Assembly: GCF_001280515.1 (NCBI RefSeq)
Contig: NZ_LBIQ01000030.1
Span: forward strand, 930,001-994,000
Direction: 5' to 3'
DNA length: 64,000 nucleotides
Origin: Mangrovimonas sp. ST2L15
GTDB taxonomy: Bacteria > Bacteroidota > Bacteroidia > Flavobacteriales > Flavobacteriaceae
The notes under the pieces are model-generated. The model saw only the letters and a list, made by a program, of their open reading frames with translations. It was not told where the DNA came from and ran no database searches. How positions within the stretch are numbered: position 1 is the first letter of the stretch; every line of letters begins with the position of its first letter. The position numbers and the translations under genes were made by a program. Shown here piece after piece: positions 51,198-60,228 of the stretch.

Positions 51198-52196
51198 ATG
51201 AATTTAATTTCAATCAAGGACAATATCGGTATTCCTAAATACAAGCAGATTGTAGCTTCAATTGAGGATGCTCTTTTGGCTGGGTTATTGAAAAAGGGAG
51301 ATAAATTACCGTCTATTAATAAAGTGAGAAATCAATTTGATTTATCGCGAGATACTGTCTTGATGGCTTTTAATGAGCTCAAGATGAGAGGTATTGTGGA
51401 GTCTGTATCAGGAAAGGGATATTATATAAAAAGTGAAGACGTTACGGTGAAGCAAAAGGTCTTTCTATTTTTTGATGAGTTAAATGCTTTTAAGGAAGAT
51501 ATTTACAATGCCTTTTTAGAAGAATTGAGTCCTCAATTTCAGGTAGACATCTTTTTTCATCATTTCAGTTATGACGTTTTTAAAAAACAAATTTCAGATA
51601 ATGTAGGGAGCTACAACTATTATGTGATCATGCCAGCCAATCTTGAGAATGTTGCTGATGTGTTGGCCTTATTGCCTGAAGAGAAAGTCTTTTTATTAGA
51701 TCAAACCAATGCCTCTTTAATAGATTATTCGGCTATTTATCAAAATTTTGAAAAGGACATGTCAGATAAACTGACTTTGGCAATGTCTCAAATCAGTAAA
51801 TATGAAAGAATCGTATTGGTTTATTCGCCAGCCAAACAACCTCACGGCATGTTAAAGGGGTTTCAAAATTTTATCAACTCAAATCAGATACAAGGAGAGG
51901 TTATTTCCAGTTTGAAAGAACGTCCTTTGGCTAAAGGAGAGGTTTATGTGACTTTAGACGATAGGGATTTGATTGTTTTGATAAAAAAAATGAACGAACA
52001 GCAACTGGAATTAGGCTCCGATATTGGGGTTATTTCTTATAATGACACCCTATTGAAAGAGGTTGTCGGTAATGGAATTACTACCATTTCTACAGATTTC
52101 AAATTAATGGGAACAACCTTGGCCAATATGATAAAAAATGGAGAACAAGGTCAAGTTGAAAATCCTAGTCAACTAATCATAAGAAAATCTTTATAA
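51198..52196 (+). CDS. GntR-family regulator with LacI-like sugar-binding domain
   Basis: About 332 residues. The start at 51198 is preferred because an in-frame ATG at 51183 lies within or before the -7 element. Residues about 10-75 form a GntR winged helix (GDKLPSINKVRNQFDLSRDTVLMAFNELK), followed by a periplasmic-binding-protein-like effector domain as in LacI proteins. Placement before galK and galT and opposite GH53 suggests it responds to galactose or a derivative. The tandem repeat upstream is its likely site. Confidence 0.88.
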   Translation: MNLISIKDNIGIPKYKQIVASIEDALLAGLLKKGDKLPSINKVRNQFDLSRDTVLMAFNELKMRGIVESVSGKGYYIKSEDVTVKQKVFLFFDELNAFKEDIYNAFLEELSPQFQVDIFFHHFSYDVFKKQISDNVGSYNYYVIMPANLENVADVLALLPEEKVFLLDQTNASLIDYSAIYQNFEKDMSDKLTLAMSQISKYERIVLVYSPAKQPHGMLKGFQNFINSNQIQGEVISSLKERPLAKGEVYVTLDDRDLIVLIKKMNEQQLELGSDIGVISYNDTLLKEVVGNGITTISTDFKLMGTTLANMIKNGEQGQVENPSQLIIRKSL

Positions 52197-52197
52197 A

Positions 52198-53343
52198 ATG
52201 AATGCAATTATAAAAGATGACATTGTAAAGAAATTTAAACAACGCTTCCCTAATGACCCCATTGTGGTTAAATCTCCGGGAAGGATTAATTTAATTGGGG
52301 AGCATACCGATTATAATGAGGGCTATGTGTTTCCTGCAGCTATAGATAAAGGCATAACAGCAGCTTTTTCAAAATCAAAAAATGCTTTTTGTACCATTGT
52401 TTCATTGGATTTTGAAGAGGTTATGGAGCTGCATTTAGATGATGTAAAGGCTATTCCTAAAGGTAATTGGAGAAATTACATCATTGGAGTAGTGGGGGAG
52501 ATACAGAAAAAAGGAATTCAATTGGAACCTTTTGATATGGTATTTACGGGCGACATTCCTAAAGGTGCTGGGTTGTCATCATCGGCGGCATTAGAAAATG
52601 CAGTTGCTTATGGACTTAATGACTTGTTCGATTTGGGCTTGTCCAAGCATGAACTCATTTTTATTTCGCAAAAAGCAGAACATCATTATGTGGGTGTACG
52701 GTGTGGAATCATGGATCAGTTTGCGAGCATGTTTGGTGAAGAAGACAGGGCTTTATTGTTGGATTGCAGAAACTTGGAATTCAAAACCTATCCATTGGAA
52801 TTTGAAGATTATCAGGTGATGCTAATTAATACCAATGTAAGTCACAGTTTGGTAGATGCTGAGTATAATGATAGGAGAGCTGTTTGTGAAAAAGTAGCCA
52901 ATTTGTTGGATGTGCCTTTTCTTCGTGATGCCAACGAAGCTTCTCTTTATCAAATAAAGGATCAATTGACTGAAGTGGAATATCAAAAAGCACTTTATGT
53001 CATTCAGGAAAATGACCGTGTTTTAAGAGCTGGGAAAATGTTGGAAGATGGAGATTTGCAAGGTTTTGGAGAATTGCTTTTTGAAGCGCATGGTGGGATT
53101 CAGCATCAATTTAAAGTGAGCTGTCCCGAACTTGATTTTTTGGTTGAAAAAGGTAAAGCGCATCCCGATGTCATTGGATCTAGAATGATGGGAGGAGGCT
53201 TTGGAGGCTGCACCATCAATATATTAAAGAAGGATGCAGTCGCATCTTATTCCGAAGAAATTTCAAAACAGTATAAAGATACATTTGGTAAAGATTGTTC
53301 CATATATTTTGTGAAGTTATCACAAGGAACACATAAAATTTAA
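52198..53343 (+). CDS. galK: Galactokinase
   Basis: A 381-residue GHMP kinase with the galactokinase signature PGRINLIGEHTDYNEG, the ATP-loop GAGLSSSAALENA and the C-terminal GSRMMGGGFGGCTI. It phosphorylates galactose at C1, the first step of the Leloir pathway. It starts one base after the regulator's stop codon. Confidence 0.96.
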   Translation: MNAIIKDDIVKKFKQRFPNDPIVVKSPGRINLIGEHTDYNEGYVFPAAIDKGITAAFSKSKNAFCTIVSLDFEEVMELHLDDVKAIPKGNWRNYIIGVVGEIQKKGIQLEPFDMVFTGDIPKGAGLSSSAALENAVAYGLNDLFDLGLSKHELIFISQKAEHHYVGVRCGIMDQFASMFGEEDRALLLDCRNLEFKTYPLEFEDYQVMLINTNVSHSLVDAEYNDRRAVCEKVANLLDVPFLRDANEASLYQIKDQLTEVEYQKALYVIQENDRVLRAGKMLEDGDLQGFGELLFEAHGGIQHQFKVSCPELDFLVEKGKAHPDVIGSRMMGGGFGGCTINILKKDAVASYSEEISKQYKDTFGKDCSIYFVKLSQGTHKI

Positions 53344-53348
53344 TTGTC

Positions 53349-54377
53349 ATGGAAAACGATATTCAAGATTATTCCCATAAAAGATACAACCCATTGACAG
53401 GAGAATGGGTGCTAGTTTCACCGCATCGTGCCAAAAGACCTTGGCAAGGGCAACAAGAAGAGCCTTCAAAGGAGGTTAGGCCAAAACATGATTCCAGTTG
53501 TTATTTGTGCTCTGGAAACACAAGGGCCAATGGAGAGGTAAATCCTTCTTATGAAGATGTGTTTGTGTTTGTGAACGATTTTTCCGCATTACAAAAGGAT
53601 TCCAAAAAGTTTTCAGTGAACAACGGACTTATTCGTGCTGAAGCAGAACAGGGTATTTGTAAGGTGATTTGTTTCAGTCCAGATCATTCCAAAAGTCTAG
53701 CTGATATGGCTGTTGAAGACATTCAAAAAGTCGTTTTTACTTGGCAAAAGGAGTTTCAAAGCTTACGTGAGAATACCAATATCAATTATGTACAGATTTT
53801 TGAAAATAAAGGAGCTGTCATGGGATGTAGCAATCCACACCCACACGGACAGATTTGGAGTCAATCGACCCTTCCTAATGAAGTGGTTAAAAAGGATAAC
53901 CAACAAAGCGCTTATTTTCAAGAGAATGGGAGAACGCTTTTAGCCGATTATCTAAAGCAAGAACTGGAACTCAGGGAACGCGTTATTTTTGAAAATGAAG
54001 CTTTCGTGGTTTTGGTTCCGTTTTGGGCGATTTGGCCTTACGAAGCTATGATTGTTCCTAAAAAGCATCAAAAAGATATTTTGGAAATGAGTCAAGAGGA
54101 GACTTTGATGTATGCCGAAGCTATTTCAGTGCTTACCAAAGTTTACGATAGGTTGTTTCAAACCTCATTCCCTTATTCCAGCGGTATTCATCAAGCACCA
54201 TGTAATGGGCAAGATAATGCACATTGGCATTGGCATATGAGTTTTTATCCGCCTTTATTACGCAGTGCTACCGTTAAGAAATTTATGGTGGGTTATGAAA
54301 TGTTTGGGATGGCCCAAAGGGATATAACTCCAGAAACGGCAGCGCAAACTTTAAGACAGTTATCAGAAAAAATGTAA
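53349..54377 (+). CDS. galT: Galactose-1-phosphate uridylyltransferase
   Basis: A 342-residue HIT-superfamily enzyme. It has the zinc-binding CYLCSG and the catalytic NPHPHGQIW, with HWHWHMSFYPP near the end. It exchanges UMP between UDP-glucose and galactose-1-phosphate. galK and galT together feed galactose from the galactan enzymes into central metabolism. Confidence 0.96.
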   Translation: MENDIQDYSHKRYNPLTGEWVLVSPHRAKRPWQGQQEEPSKEVRPKHDSSCYLCSGNTRANGEVNPSYEDVFVFVNDFSALQKDSKKFSVNNGLIRAEAEQGICKVICFSPDHSKSLADMAVEDIQKVVFTWQKEFQSLRENTNINYVQIFENKGAVMGCSNPHPHGQIWSQSTLPNEVVKKDNQQSAYFQENGRTLLADYLKQELELRERVIFENEAFVVLVPFWAIWPYEAMIVPKKHQKDILEMSQEETLMYAEAISVLTKVYDRLFQTSFPYSSGIHQAPCNGQDNAHWHWHMSFYPPLLRSATVKKFMVGYEMFGMAQRDITPETAAQTLRQLSEKM

Positions 54378-54386
54378 TCCAAAAAG

Positions 54387-56957
54387 ATGGTTATGCGTTT
54401 GTTTAAATTCCTTTTCGCTTTTTTATTTGTGCACTTAACTTTCGGTCAAAACAATGATGTGTTTATTGATCAAAACGGTGTTATGAGATGGGAAATAACT
54501 AAGGAAGAGGTTCACGGCTTTGGGGTGAATTATACGGTGCCTTTTGCCCATGCTTATAGGTCGGCAAAAAAAATGGGTGTGAATCCCAAAGAGGCAATTT
54601 TAAATGATGTGTACCATTTTAAAAGATTGGGTTTTGATTTGTATCGCGTTCATGTTTGGGATACCCAAATTAGTGATGAAATGGGGAATTTGATAGAAAA
54701 TGAATACCTAGAAACTTTTGATTTTTTATTGAAGACTTTAAAAGATCACGGAATGAACTACGTGATTACACCCATTGCTTTTTGGGGTGATGGTTGGCCA
54801 GAACCAGATTCTAATACGCCAGGGTTTTCAAATAAATATGGGAAAGGTGATTGCTTAACAAATCCGGAAGCCATTAAAGCTCAGGAAACCTATCTCTTTC
54901 AATTTTTGAACCATGTGAATCCTTATACAGGTGTAGCTTATAAAGACGAACCCAACTTAATAGCTTTTGAAGTTAGTAACGAACCTCACCACAGGGGTAG
55001 TGAACAAGAGGTCACTGCTTTTGTCTCAAAGATGGTTAAAGCTATACGGAATACGGGTACTAAGAAGCCCATATTTTATAATATGAGTCACGCCGTACAT
55101 TTTATGGATGGCTATTTTGAAGGAGGTGCTCAAGGAGGAACTTTTCAATGGTATCCTACTGGTTTAGGTTATGGCAAGGAATTAGGTGGAAATCTATTAC
55201 CCAATGTCAATGAATATAACATGCCATTTGATTCTGTTATCAAGAAGCGTCACGGAGCTAAATTAGTTTATGAGTTTGATGCGGCTGACGTGGGACGATC
55301 ATACATTTACCCAGCGATGGCACGAAGTTTTAGGGAAGCAGGTATACAAATAGCGACTCATTTTTCCTATGACCCCACATTTTTGGCCTATGCCAATACC
55401 GAATATAATACGCATTACATGAACCTTAATTATACGCCTCAAAAGGCTTTGGCGCTAAAGATTTGTTCTGAAGTGTTTCACGAGGTCCCAATGTATGCCA
55501 ATTTCGGAATGTATCCAGGGAATAAGACCTTTAGCGATTTTATGGTGAGTTATGAAATGGATCTCGCGGAATATAATACAAACGAAAAATTCTTTTATAC
55601 CAATTCAACAAGCTCTCAACCTAAGAAGCTGAAAAAGCTTAAAGAAATTGCAGGTTTTGGAAATTCAGAAGTAGTAAAATATGAGGGATTGGGGGCCTAT
55701 TTTTTAGATAAATTAGATGATGGAGTTTGGCGATTAGAAGTGCAGCCTGATGCTGTTTGGGTAGCAAATCCTTTTGGAAGAAATAGTTTAGATAAAACTG
55801 TGGGCGTTATTCAATGGGAGACAAGAGCCATGTCCTTGTTTTTACCTGATTTGGGCTCTGAGTTTTCGATTGAGGCTATTAATGATGGAAATTCATATTC
55901 TGCAAGTGCTGTAGAGCAGTCTTTCAGTATACAACCTGGAACTTATATTGTAAGTAAGAAAGGAGTCGAAGAATCATGGGAGCATTCAACGGATTTTAAA
56001 TCTTATCCAATCAATCATTTTTATGCACCACAGTCAAACGTCGAGAGGGCTTATTTGAAACATGACCCTTTGGAAGAGGTTTCTGATTCTGGTGATTTAA
56101 ATTTAAAGGTTCAGTATATAGCTCCTAAGAAACCTAAACAGATCAAATTGATAGGATTTACTCCTAAAGGGCGATTGAATTTGGATTTTAATGAGGTGGT
56201 GCCTTATCAGTACGAAGTCGTTATTCCAAAAGGTCAATTGGCACATGGTTATTTAAATTATTACTTAATGGTTGATTCAGGAACGGAAACCATGACTTAT
56301 CCTGCCGAAAGTAAGAAACAGCCAACCGCTTGGGATTTTTATCAAAGCAAATCCTATAAAACCAAAATAGTTTCTTCATCATTTCCGGTTCATTTGTTTG
56401 ATGCAAATCGGGATTCTGAAGAACTTGTTATCCCTTGGCGTAAAGGCTTACAGTTAGTTCCAACCGAGAATTTCAATGAAAGTGCCTACCAAATTCGTTT
56501 GGAACATATTTTTGTGCCAGATGAAGAAAATAGGAATGCTGCGCCCATCTATGATTACTCTTTTAAACAGGTAGTAATAAAATCGCTTGAAGAAAGAAAA
56601 GCCAATTTAGACTGTAAGAAAACCTTGGTTTTTAGAGGGCAATCGCTAGATGGAAAGACGGGAAAATTACAGATTGCATTAGTGATGAAAGATGGTTCGG
56701 CGTTTGGAGGGCTTATAGATTTGGAACCAGAGGTAAAGGATTACGAGTTGCCATTGGCCAGTTTGAAACCAGTAAAAACTGTGACTTTACCGCGTCCTTA
56801 TCCCAGCTTTTTACCCTATTATTTTGAACATCAAAATCAAACTAGTTTTAATATCCATTCAGTTGAAAGTGTTCAATTTTCTATTGGTCCAGGAATGGAA
56901 GAAAGCGAGTTGCAGAAGCCTCAAGGTATTTCAGTTATCGGAGTCTTTTTAAAATAG
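54387..56957 (+). CDS. Large exported clan GH-A hydrolase, possible exo-beta-galactanase
   Basis: An 856-residue exported protein (signal peptide ending LTFGQ). The TIM barrel resembles GH5-type clan GH-A enzymes: the acid/base Glu199 is in AFEVSNEPHH and the nucleophile Glu296 in LVYEFDAAD. About 450 residues of beta-rich domains follow. The galactan context and layout suggest a family such as GH147, reported in Bacteroides galactan loci, but I assign this with low certainty. It is the last gene of the galKT operon. Confidence 0.7.
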   Translation: MVMRLFKFLFAFLFVHLTFGQNNDVFIDQNGVMRWEITKEEVHGFGVNYTVPFAHAYRSAKKMGVNPKEAILNDVYHFKRLGFDLYRVHVWDTQISDEMGNLIENEYLETFDFLLKTLKDHGMNYVITPIAFWGDGWPEPDSNTPGFSNKYGKGDCLTNPEAIKAQETYLFQFLNHVNPYTGVAYKDEPNLIAFEVSNEPHHRGSEQEVTAFVSKMVKAIRNTGTKKPIFYNMSHAVHFMDGYFEGGAQGGTFQWYPTGLGYGKELGGNLLPNVNEYNMPFDSVIKKRHGAKLVYEFDAADVGRSYIYPAMARSFREAGIQIATHFSYDPTFLAYANTEYNTHYMNLNYTPQKALALKICSEVFHEVPMYANFGMYPGNKTFSDFMVSYEMDLAEYNTNEKFFYTNSTSSQPKKLKKLKEIAGFGNSEVVKYEGLGAYFLDKLDDGVWRLEVQPDAVWVANPFGRNSLDKTVGVIQWETRAMSLFLPDLGSEFSIEAINDGNSYSASAVEQSFSIQPGTYIVSKKGVEESWEHSTDFKSYPINHFYAPQSNVERAYLKHDPLEEVSDSGDLNLKVQYIAPKKPKQIKLIGFTPKGRLNLDFNEVVPYQYEVVIPKGQLAHGYLNYYLMVDSGTETMTYPAESKKQPTAWDFYQSKSYKTKIVSSSFPVHLFDANRDSEELVIPWRKGLQLVPTENFNESAYQIRLEHIFVPDEENRNAAPIYDYSFKQVVIKSLEERKANLDCKKTLVFRGQSLDGKTGKLQIALVMKDGSAFGGLIDLEPEVKDYELPLASLKPVKTVTLPRPYPSFLPYYFEHQNQTSFNIHSVESVQFSIGPGMEESELQKPQGISVIGVFLK

Positions 56958-57159
56958 CTAATTCTTTACAAGTTTTCCTTTAGCAATAGCACCTTGTGTA
57001 TCCATAGCTTCTAAAAACAAAATCATGACGTGCTACATAACTATAATCGTCATCATATTCTTCCCAGGTTTGTGATTGTAGCTCATGAAAAGGGAATATG
57101 CATAGGGCAAGCAAGCAAAGGGTGTGGATAGCTGTCTGAGTGAGGGACTTGGTTGACAT
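56958..57159 (-). pseudogene. Frameshifted small exported protein gene
   Basis: From an ATG at 57157-57159 on the minus strand a signal peptide (TLCLLALCIFPFHELQSQ) and then TWEEYDDDYSYVARHDF are encoded. The frame then runs into RSYGYTRCYC and stops at 56980. Removing one T from the TTTTT run near 57017 restores LEAMDTQGAIAKGKLVKN and a stop at 56958-56960, directly abutting the GH-A gene's stop codon. A small gene of about 66 codons with one frameshift fits best. A sequencing error is possible. No family is recognised. Confidence 0.4.
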
Positions 57160-57314
57160 AACTTGATATTTAGTAAAAAGGTATGATAAATTTGGGCATT
57201 TCAGAATTAAAATCGATAAATATTTTTAATATTCGGTTAGTTGTCAAAACATTAAAAAAGGCTTCCAGAATTCTCTGGAAGCCTTGGTGCTTAAAGAAGG
57301 AGTTTTCAAATAAA
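57160..57314. other. Intergenic stretch between the gene remnant and the GH13 gene
   Basis: About 155 bases with no gene seen. It holds the GH13 terminator (57254-57285) and otherwise nothing recognised. Confidence 0.5.
57254..57285 (-). terminator. Terminator of the starch locus
   Basis: AAGGCTTCCAGA (57258-57269) and TCTGGAAGCCTT (57274-57285) form a perfect 12-base stem with a 4-base loop. On the minus strand a run of six T follows. It lies just past the GH13 stop codon at 57315. Confidence 0.9.
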
Positions 57315-60149
57315 TCAGTTCTTTATAAGTTTAGTGGTGAAAAGCTGTCCTGAGTTGTTTGAAACTTTAACAATGTACATTCCTTTCGATAAGCTTGAAA
57401 TATCGAATTGTTGCCCCTTTGTTAGAGCGCCATTTTGAGTCAATACTATTTTTCCTTGAAGGTCATAGATTTGAATTTCATTAATATCTATAGACAATTG
57501 AAAACTCTCACTAGTAGGATTCGGGAATAATTGAACCTGTTGCGTGAAGAATTCATCTGTGCTTAGATTTTCTGTTTGAGTATACAATCTATATTCACCT
57601 GCTTCTAAGGTTAAAGATGCCGTTGGATTTGAAACGCTTAAATTGTTTCCGGTGAAAAATTCATACCAAACTCCTGTACTAGGGAAATTAGGATTCACAG
57701 TTTGTGTGGTCACATCAAAATTAGCAACTACTACCACGTCTAGGGAGCCTTCTGAGTCATATAGATTTATTCTTTTAACCAATCCTGAGACATCCAAAAC
57801 GTAATTATCAGTGTTAAATGTAGTAGGGAATTCTTTCTTTAGATTGATCATTTGTGCAGTCACATTATAAAGGTCTAATCGGTTACTTTCCGTATTATAT
57901 CCTAAAGTCCAAATATCTGGTTTGGGTTCTAATCTACATGAATTGTCAACGGTTCCGTTGCCTGGGCAATAGTTAATGGAATAATCATATCCCATTTCAC
58001 CAAATTGCCAAACCATTTTTGGTCCTGGTATACTATAAAATATAGCGGTTGCAGCTTCTTGTCTATTTAAGGCAGTGTTTAAATCAGTGACATCATAGCT
58101 TCCATTGGAATTTCCATATTCCAAGTTTTTATACATCAAGCGCTCCTCATCATGACTTTCCATGTAAACTACTAGATTTGGATTGTCCCAACCTCGATTT
58201 TCATAAGATGCCCAAGAAATATCGGTGTTTCCACTCCAACCCATGGTGTTCTCATTAAAGCTATAATTCATATTTCCCCATAGCATTATTCCATAGTTTG
58301 CTAATTCGGTTTCTTCAGAATTGTCAGAAAGATGCTCGAAAATAACATAGGCTTCATTCTCAGGATCATTCGCCCAAACATGATCTGCGTAAGCTTTTAG
58401 ATTAGCAATTCTACTTGCATCATAGGCACTTGCCCAATTGTCTGCTCCATAGTATAGGGTGTTAGAAAAACCTTTTGTAAAGTCGAATCTGAAACCGTCT
58501 ACTTGGTATTCGTTCATCCAAAAACTAAGAACATCATTGAAAAAGTTAACCGTAAAGTCAGACTCGTGATCGAAATCATAACCCCAATGCGCACTTGTGT
58601 TGTCCACAAGGTTATGGTATTGATTGTAATAAGGGTTGTCGGTTGCTGGAATTCCGTTGGCATTATCCCAATACATTTGAACCAAAGGTGATTGTCCATA
58701 AGAATGGTTGAAAACCACATCTACGATGACAGCAATACCTCTTTCGTGGCATTCATCAACAAATTCCTTGAAACTGTTTTTTGTGCCATAGGCTTTGTCT
58801 AAAGCCATATAAAAGGAAGGATTGTAGCCCCAGCTTATATTTCCTTCAAACTCATTAATAGGCATTAATTCTACTGCATTAACCCCTAGGTTTTCTAAAT
58901 AATCTAATTGCGAAATAGCGCCTGAATAGGAAGCAGCGTCTGTAAAGTCTCTAATTAATAATTCATAAATGATTAAATTTTCTTGATCTGGTTTGCTGAA
59001 GTTGGTAACCTGCCATGAATAGTCGGGTTCTTGTGAGTTTAGAAGGCTCACAATACCTTCAGCTCCAGATGGGTAACTGGGTAAGTTTGGGTAGATCTCA
59101 CTTGGAATATAAATGTCATTATTCGGATCTAAAATGGTGGTTGAATAAGGATCTGCAATGGTGACAACTGGAGAAGAATTGGTTGGAACATCAGTATAAT
59201 CTCCTACCAAATATTGATATGTATAATTTTCTCCCGGCGTTAGTCCTGTTAATTCAATCCAAAATTTAGAAGAAGAATCGTCCTTTTTCATGGCATAAGG
59301 ATTACTAACCTCCCAATTGTTAAAACTACCTACGACATAAACAAAATCTTTGTTTGGAGCCTCTAATACTAAAATAGCAGAGGTCGCATCTTCTTCGTTA
59401 TAATTTATACCGTTGCTTAAGTTTTCAGGCAATGCTTCAGTTACAGTGTTATCTACATAAATGGTGAAAAATTTCGAAATACTATTTGATCCTTGAGTGA
59501 CCACAAGTTCACATTCTTGGTTTTCCTGTAAATTGGTAAATAGATAACCATTGTAAAAAGAAGTGTCGTTTTGGGTATGTACGCTTACGCCATTTGCAAA
59601 TAACTCGTAGTTGGCATTACCATTGGAATTAGTAGCTAAGATTTGAGTGCTTCCACCGTTTTCCACAGCTAATAAACCATTTGCACTGTTTGGAGGATTA
59701 ATCATGGTTACTTGAAATGCTCCAACATTCAAAAAGAAATCTCCACAGTCTGTAGCTTTCAATTCTTGACTTCCATCTTCATTTCTGAAAACCATTCCCA
59801 TTTTTGTAGCCTGTGAAGCTTGGGTTTCAGTTAAGCCAAAATAAATTTCTGGTGTCAATGTGATGCTCCAGGTTCCATCCCCGTTACTGCTCATTTCTCC
59901 AACACCATCATCTTGCCCCCAATTACCAATCACATTGAATCCCCAAGGGTTGTTGTCATCACCAATTCCGGCATGCAAATATACTTTAGTCGGGTTGTTG
60001 AAACCATTACAATTAGTATCGTTACTATTGGCGTCTATGGTTATGGTTACCTCTTGGTCTACAATTATAGGGCTTGGATCAGTGGTAAGTTGACCAAAAC
60101 TTATAAAGGTTAGGAAAAAGAGTAATATAAAAAGGGTATTTTTTTTCAT
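57315..60149 (-). CDS. GH13 alpha-amylase-type enzyme with T9SS sorting domain
   Basis: About 944 residues from the ATG at 60149. An in-frame ATG at 60215 is rejected because a terminator hairpin (60170-60212) lies between it and the signal peptide (FILLFFLTFISFGQ). N-terminal beta domains and a CBM48-like unit (VYVVGSFNNWEVS) precede the GH13 barrel: DVVFNHS, nucleophile Asp in GFRFDFTKG (about residue 555), Glu in VIFEHL (about 604) and Asp in ESHDEE (about 665). The last 80 residues (LFPNPTSESF, then MYIVKV) are a type A T9SS signal. It degrades starch or related alpha-glucan at the cell surface. Confidence 0.92.
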   Translation of the reverse strand: MKKNTLFILLFFLTFISFGQLTTDPSPIIVDQEVTITIDANSNDTNCNGFNNPTKVYLHAGIGDDNNPWGFNVIGNWGQDDGVGEMSSNGDGTWSITLTPEIYFGLTETQASQATKMGMVFRNEDGSQELKATDCGDFFLNVGAFQVTMINPPNSANGLLAVENGGSTQILATNSNGNANYELFANGVSVHTQNDTSFYNGYLFTNLQENQECELVVTQGSNSISKFFTIYVDNTVTEALPENLSNGINYNEEDATSAILVLEAPNKDFVYVVGSFNNWEVSNPYAMKKDDSSSKFWIELTGLTPGENYTYQYLVGDYTDVPTNSSPVVTIADPYSTTILDPNNDIYIPSEIYPNLPSYPSGAEGIVSLLNSQEPDYSWQVTNFSKPDQENLIIYELLIRDFTDAASYSGAISQLDYLENLGVNAVELMPINEFEGNISWGYNPSFYMALDKAYGTKNSFKEFVDECHERGIAVIVDVVFNHSYGQSPLVQMYWDNANGIPATDNPYYNQYHNLVDNTSAHWGYDFDHESDFTVNFFNDVLSFWMNEYQVDGFRFDFTKGFSNTLYYGADNWASAYDASRIANLKAYADHVWANDPENEAYVIFEHLSDNSEETELANYGIMLWGNMNYSFNENTMGWSGNTDISWASYENRGWDNPNLVVYMESHDEERLMYKNLEYGNSNGSYDVTDLNTALNRQEAATAIFYSIPGPKMVWQFGEMGYDYSINYCPGNGTVDNSCRLEPKPDIWTLGYNTESNRLDLYNVTAQMINLKKEFPTTFNTDNYVLDVSGLVKRINLYDSEGSLDVVVVANFDVTTQTVNPNFPSTGVWYEFFTGNNLSVSNPTASLTLEAGEYRLYTQTENLSTDEFFTQQVQLFPNPTSESFQLSIDINEIQIYDLQGKIVLTQNGALTKGQQFDISSLSKGMYIVKVSNNSGQLFTTKLIKN

Positions 60150-60169
60150 AGCAAATCTGATTTTTGAAC

Positions 60170-60212
60170 AAAAAGGCCTACAATAGATAAGTATTTTATT
60201 GTAGGCCTTTTT
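60170..60212 (-). terminator. Hairpin between the SusE-like gene and the GH13 gene
   Basis: AAAAAGGCCTACAATA (60170-60185) and TATTGTAGGCCTTTTT (60197-60212) form a perfect 16-base stem with an 11-base loop and T-runs. It lies inside the SusC-SusD-SusE-GH13 operon, so it should reduce GH13 expression relative to the binding proteins, unless the GH13 gene has its own promoter. Confidence 0.82.
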
Positions 60213-60228
60213 CATTTTAAAAAATATG

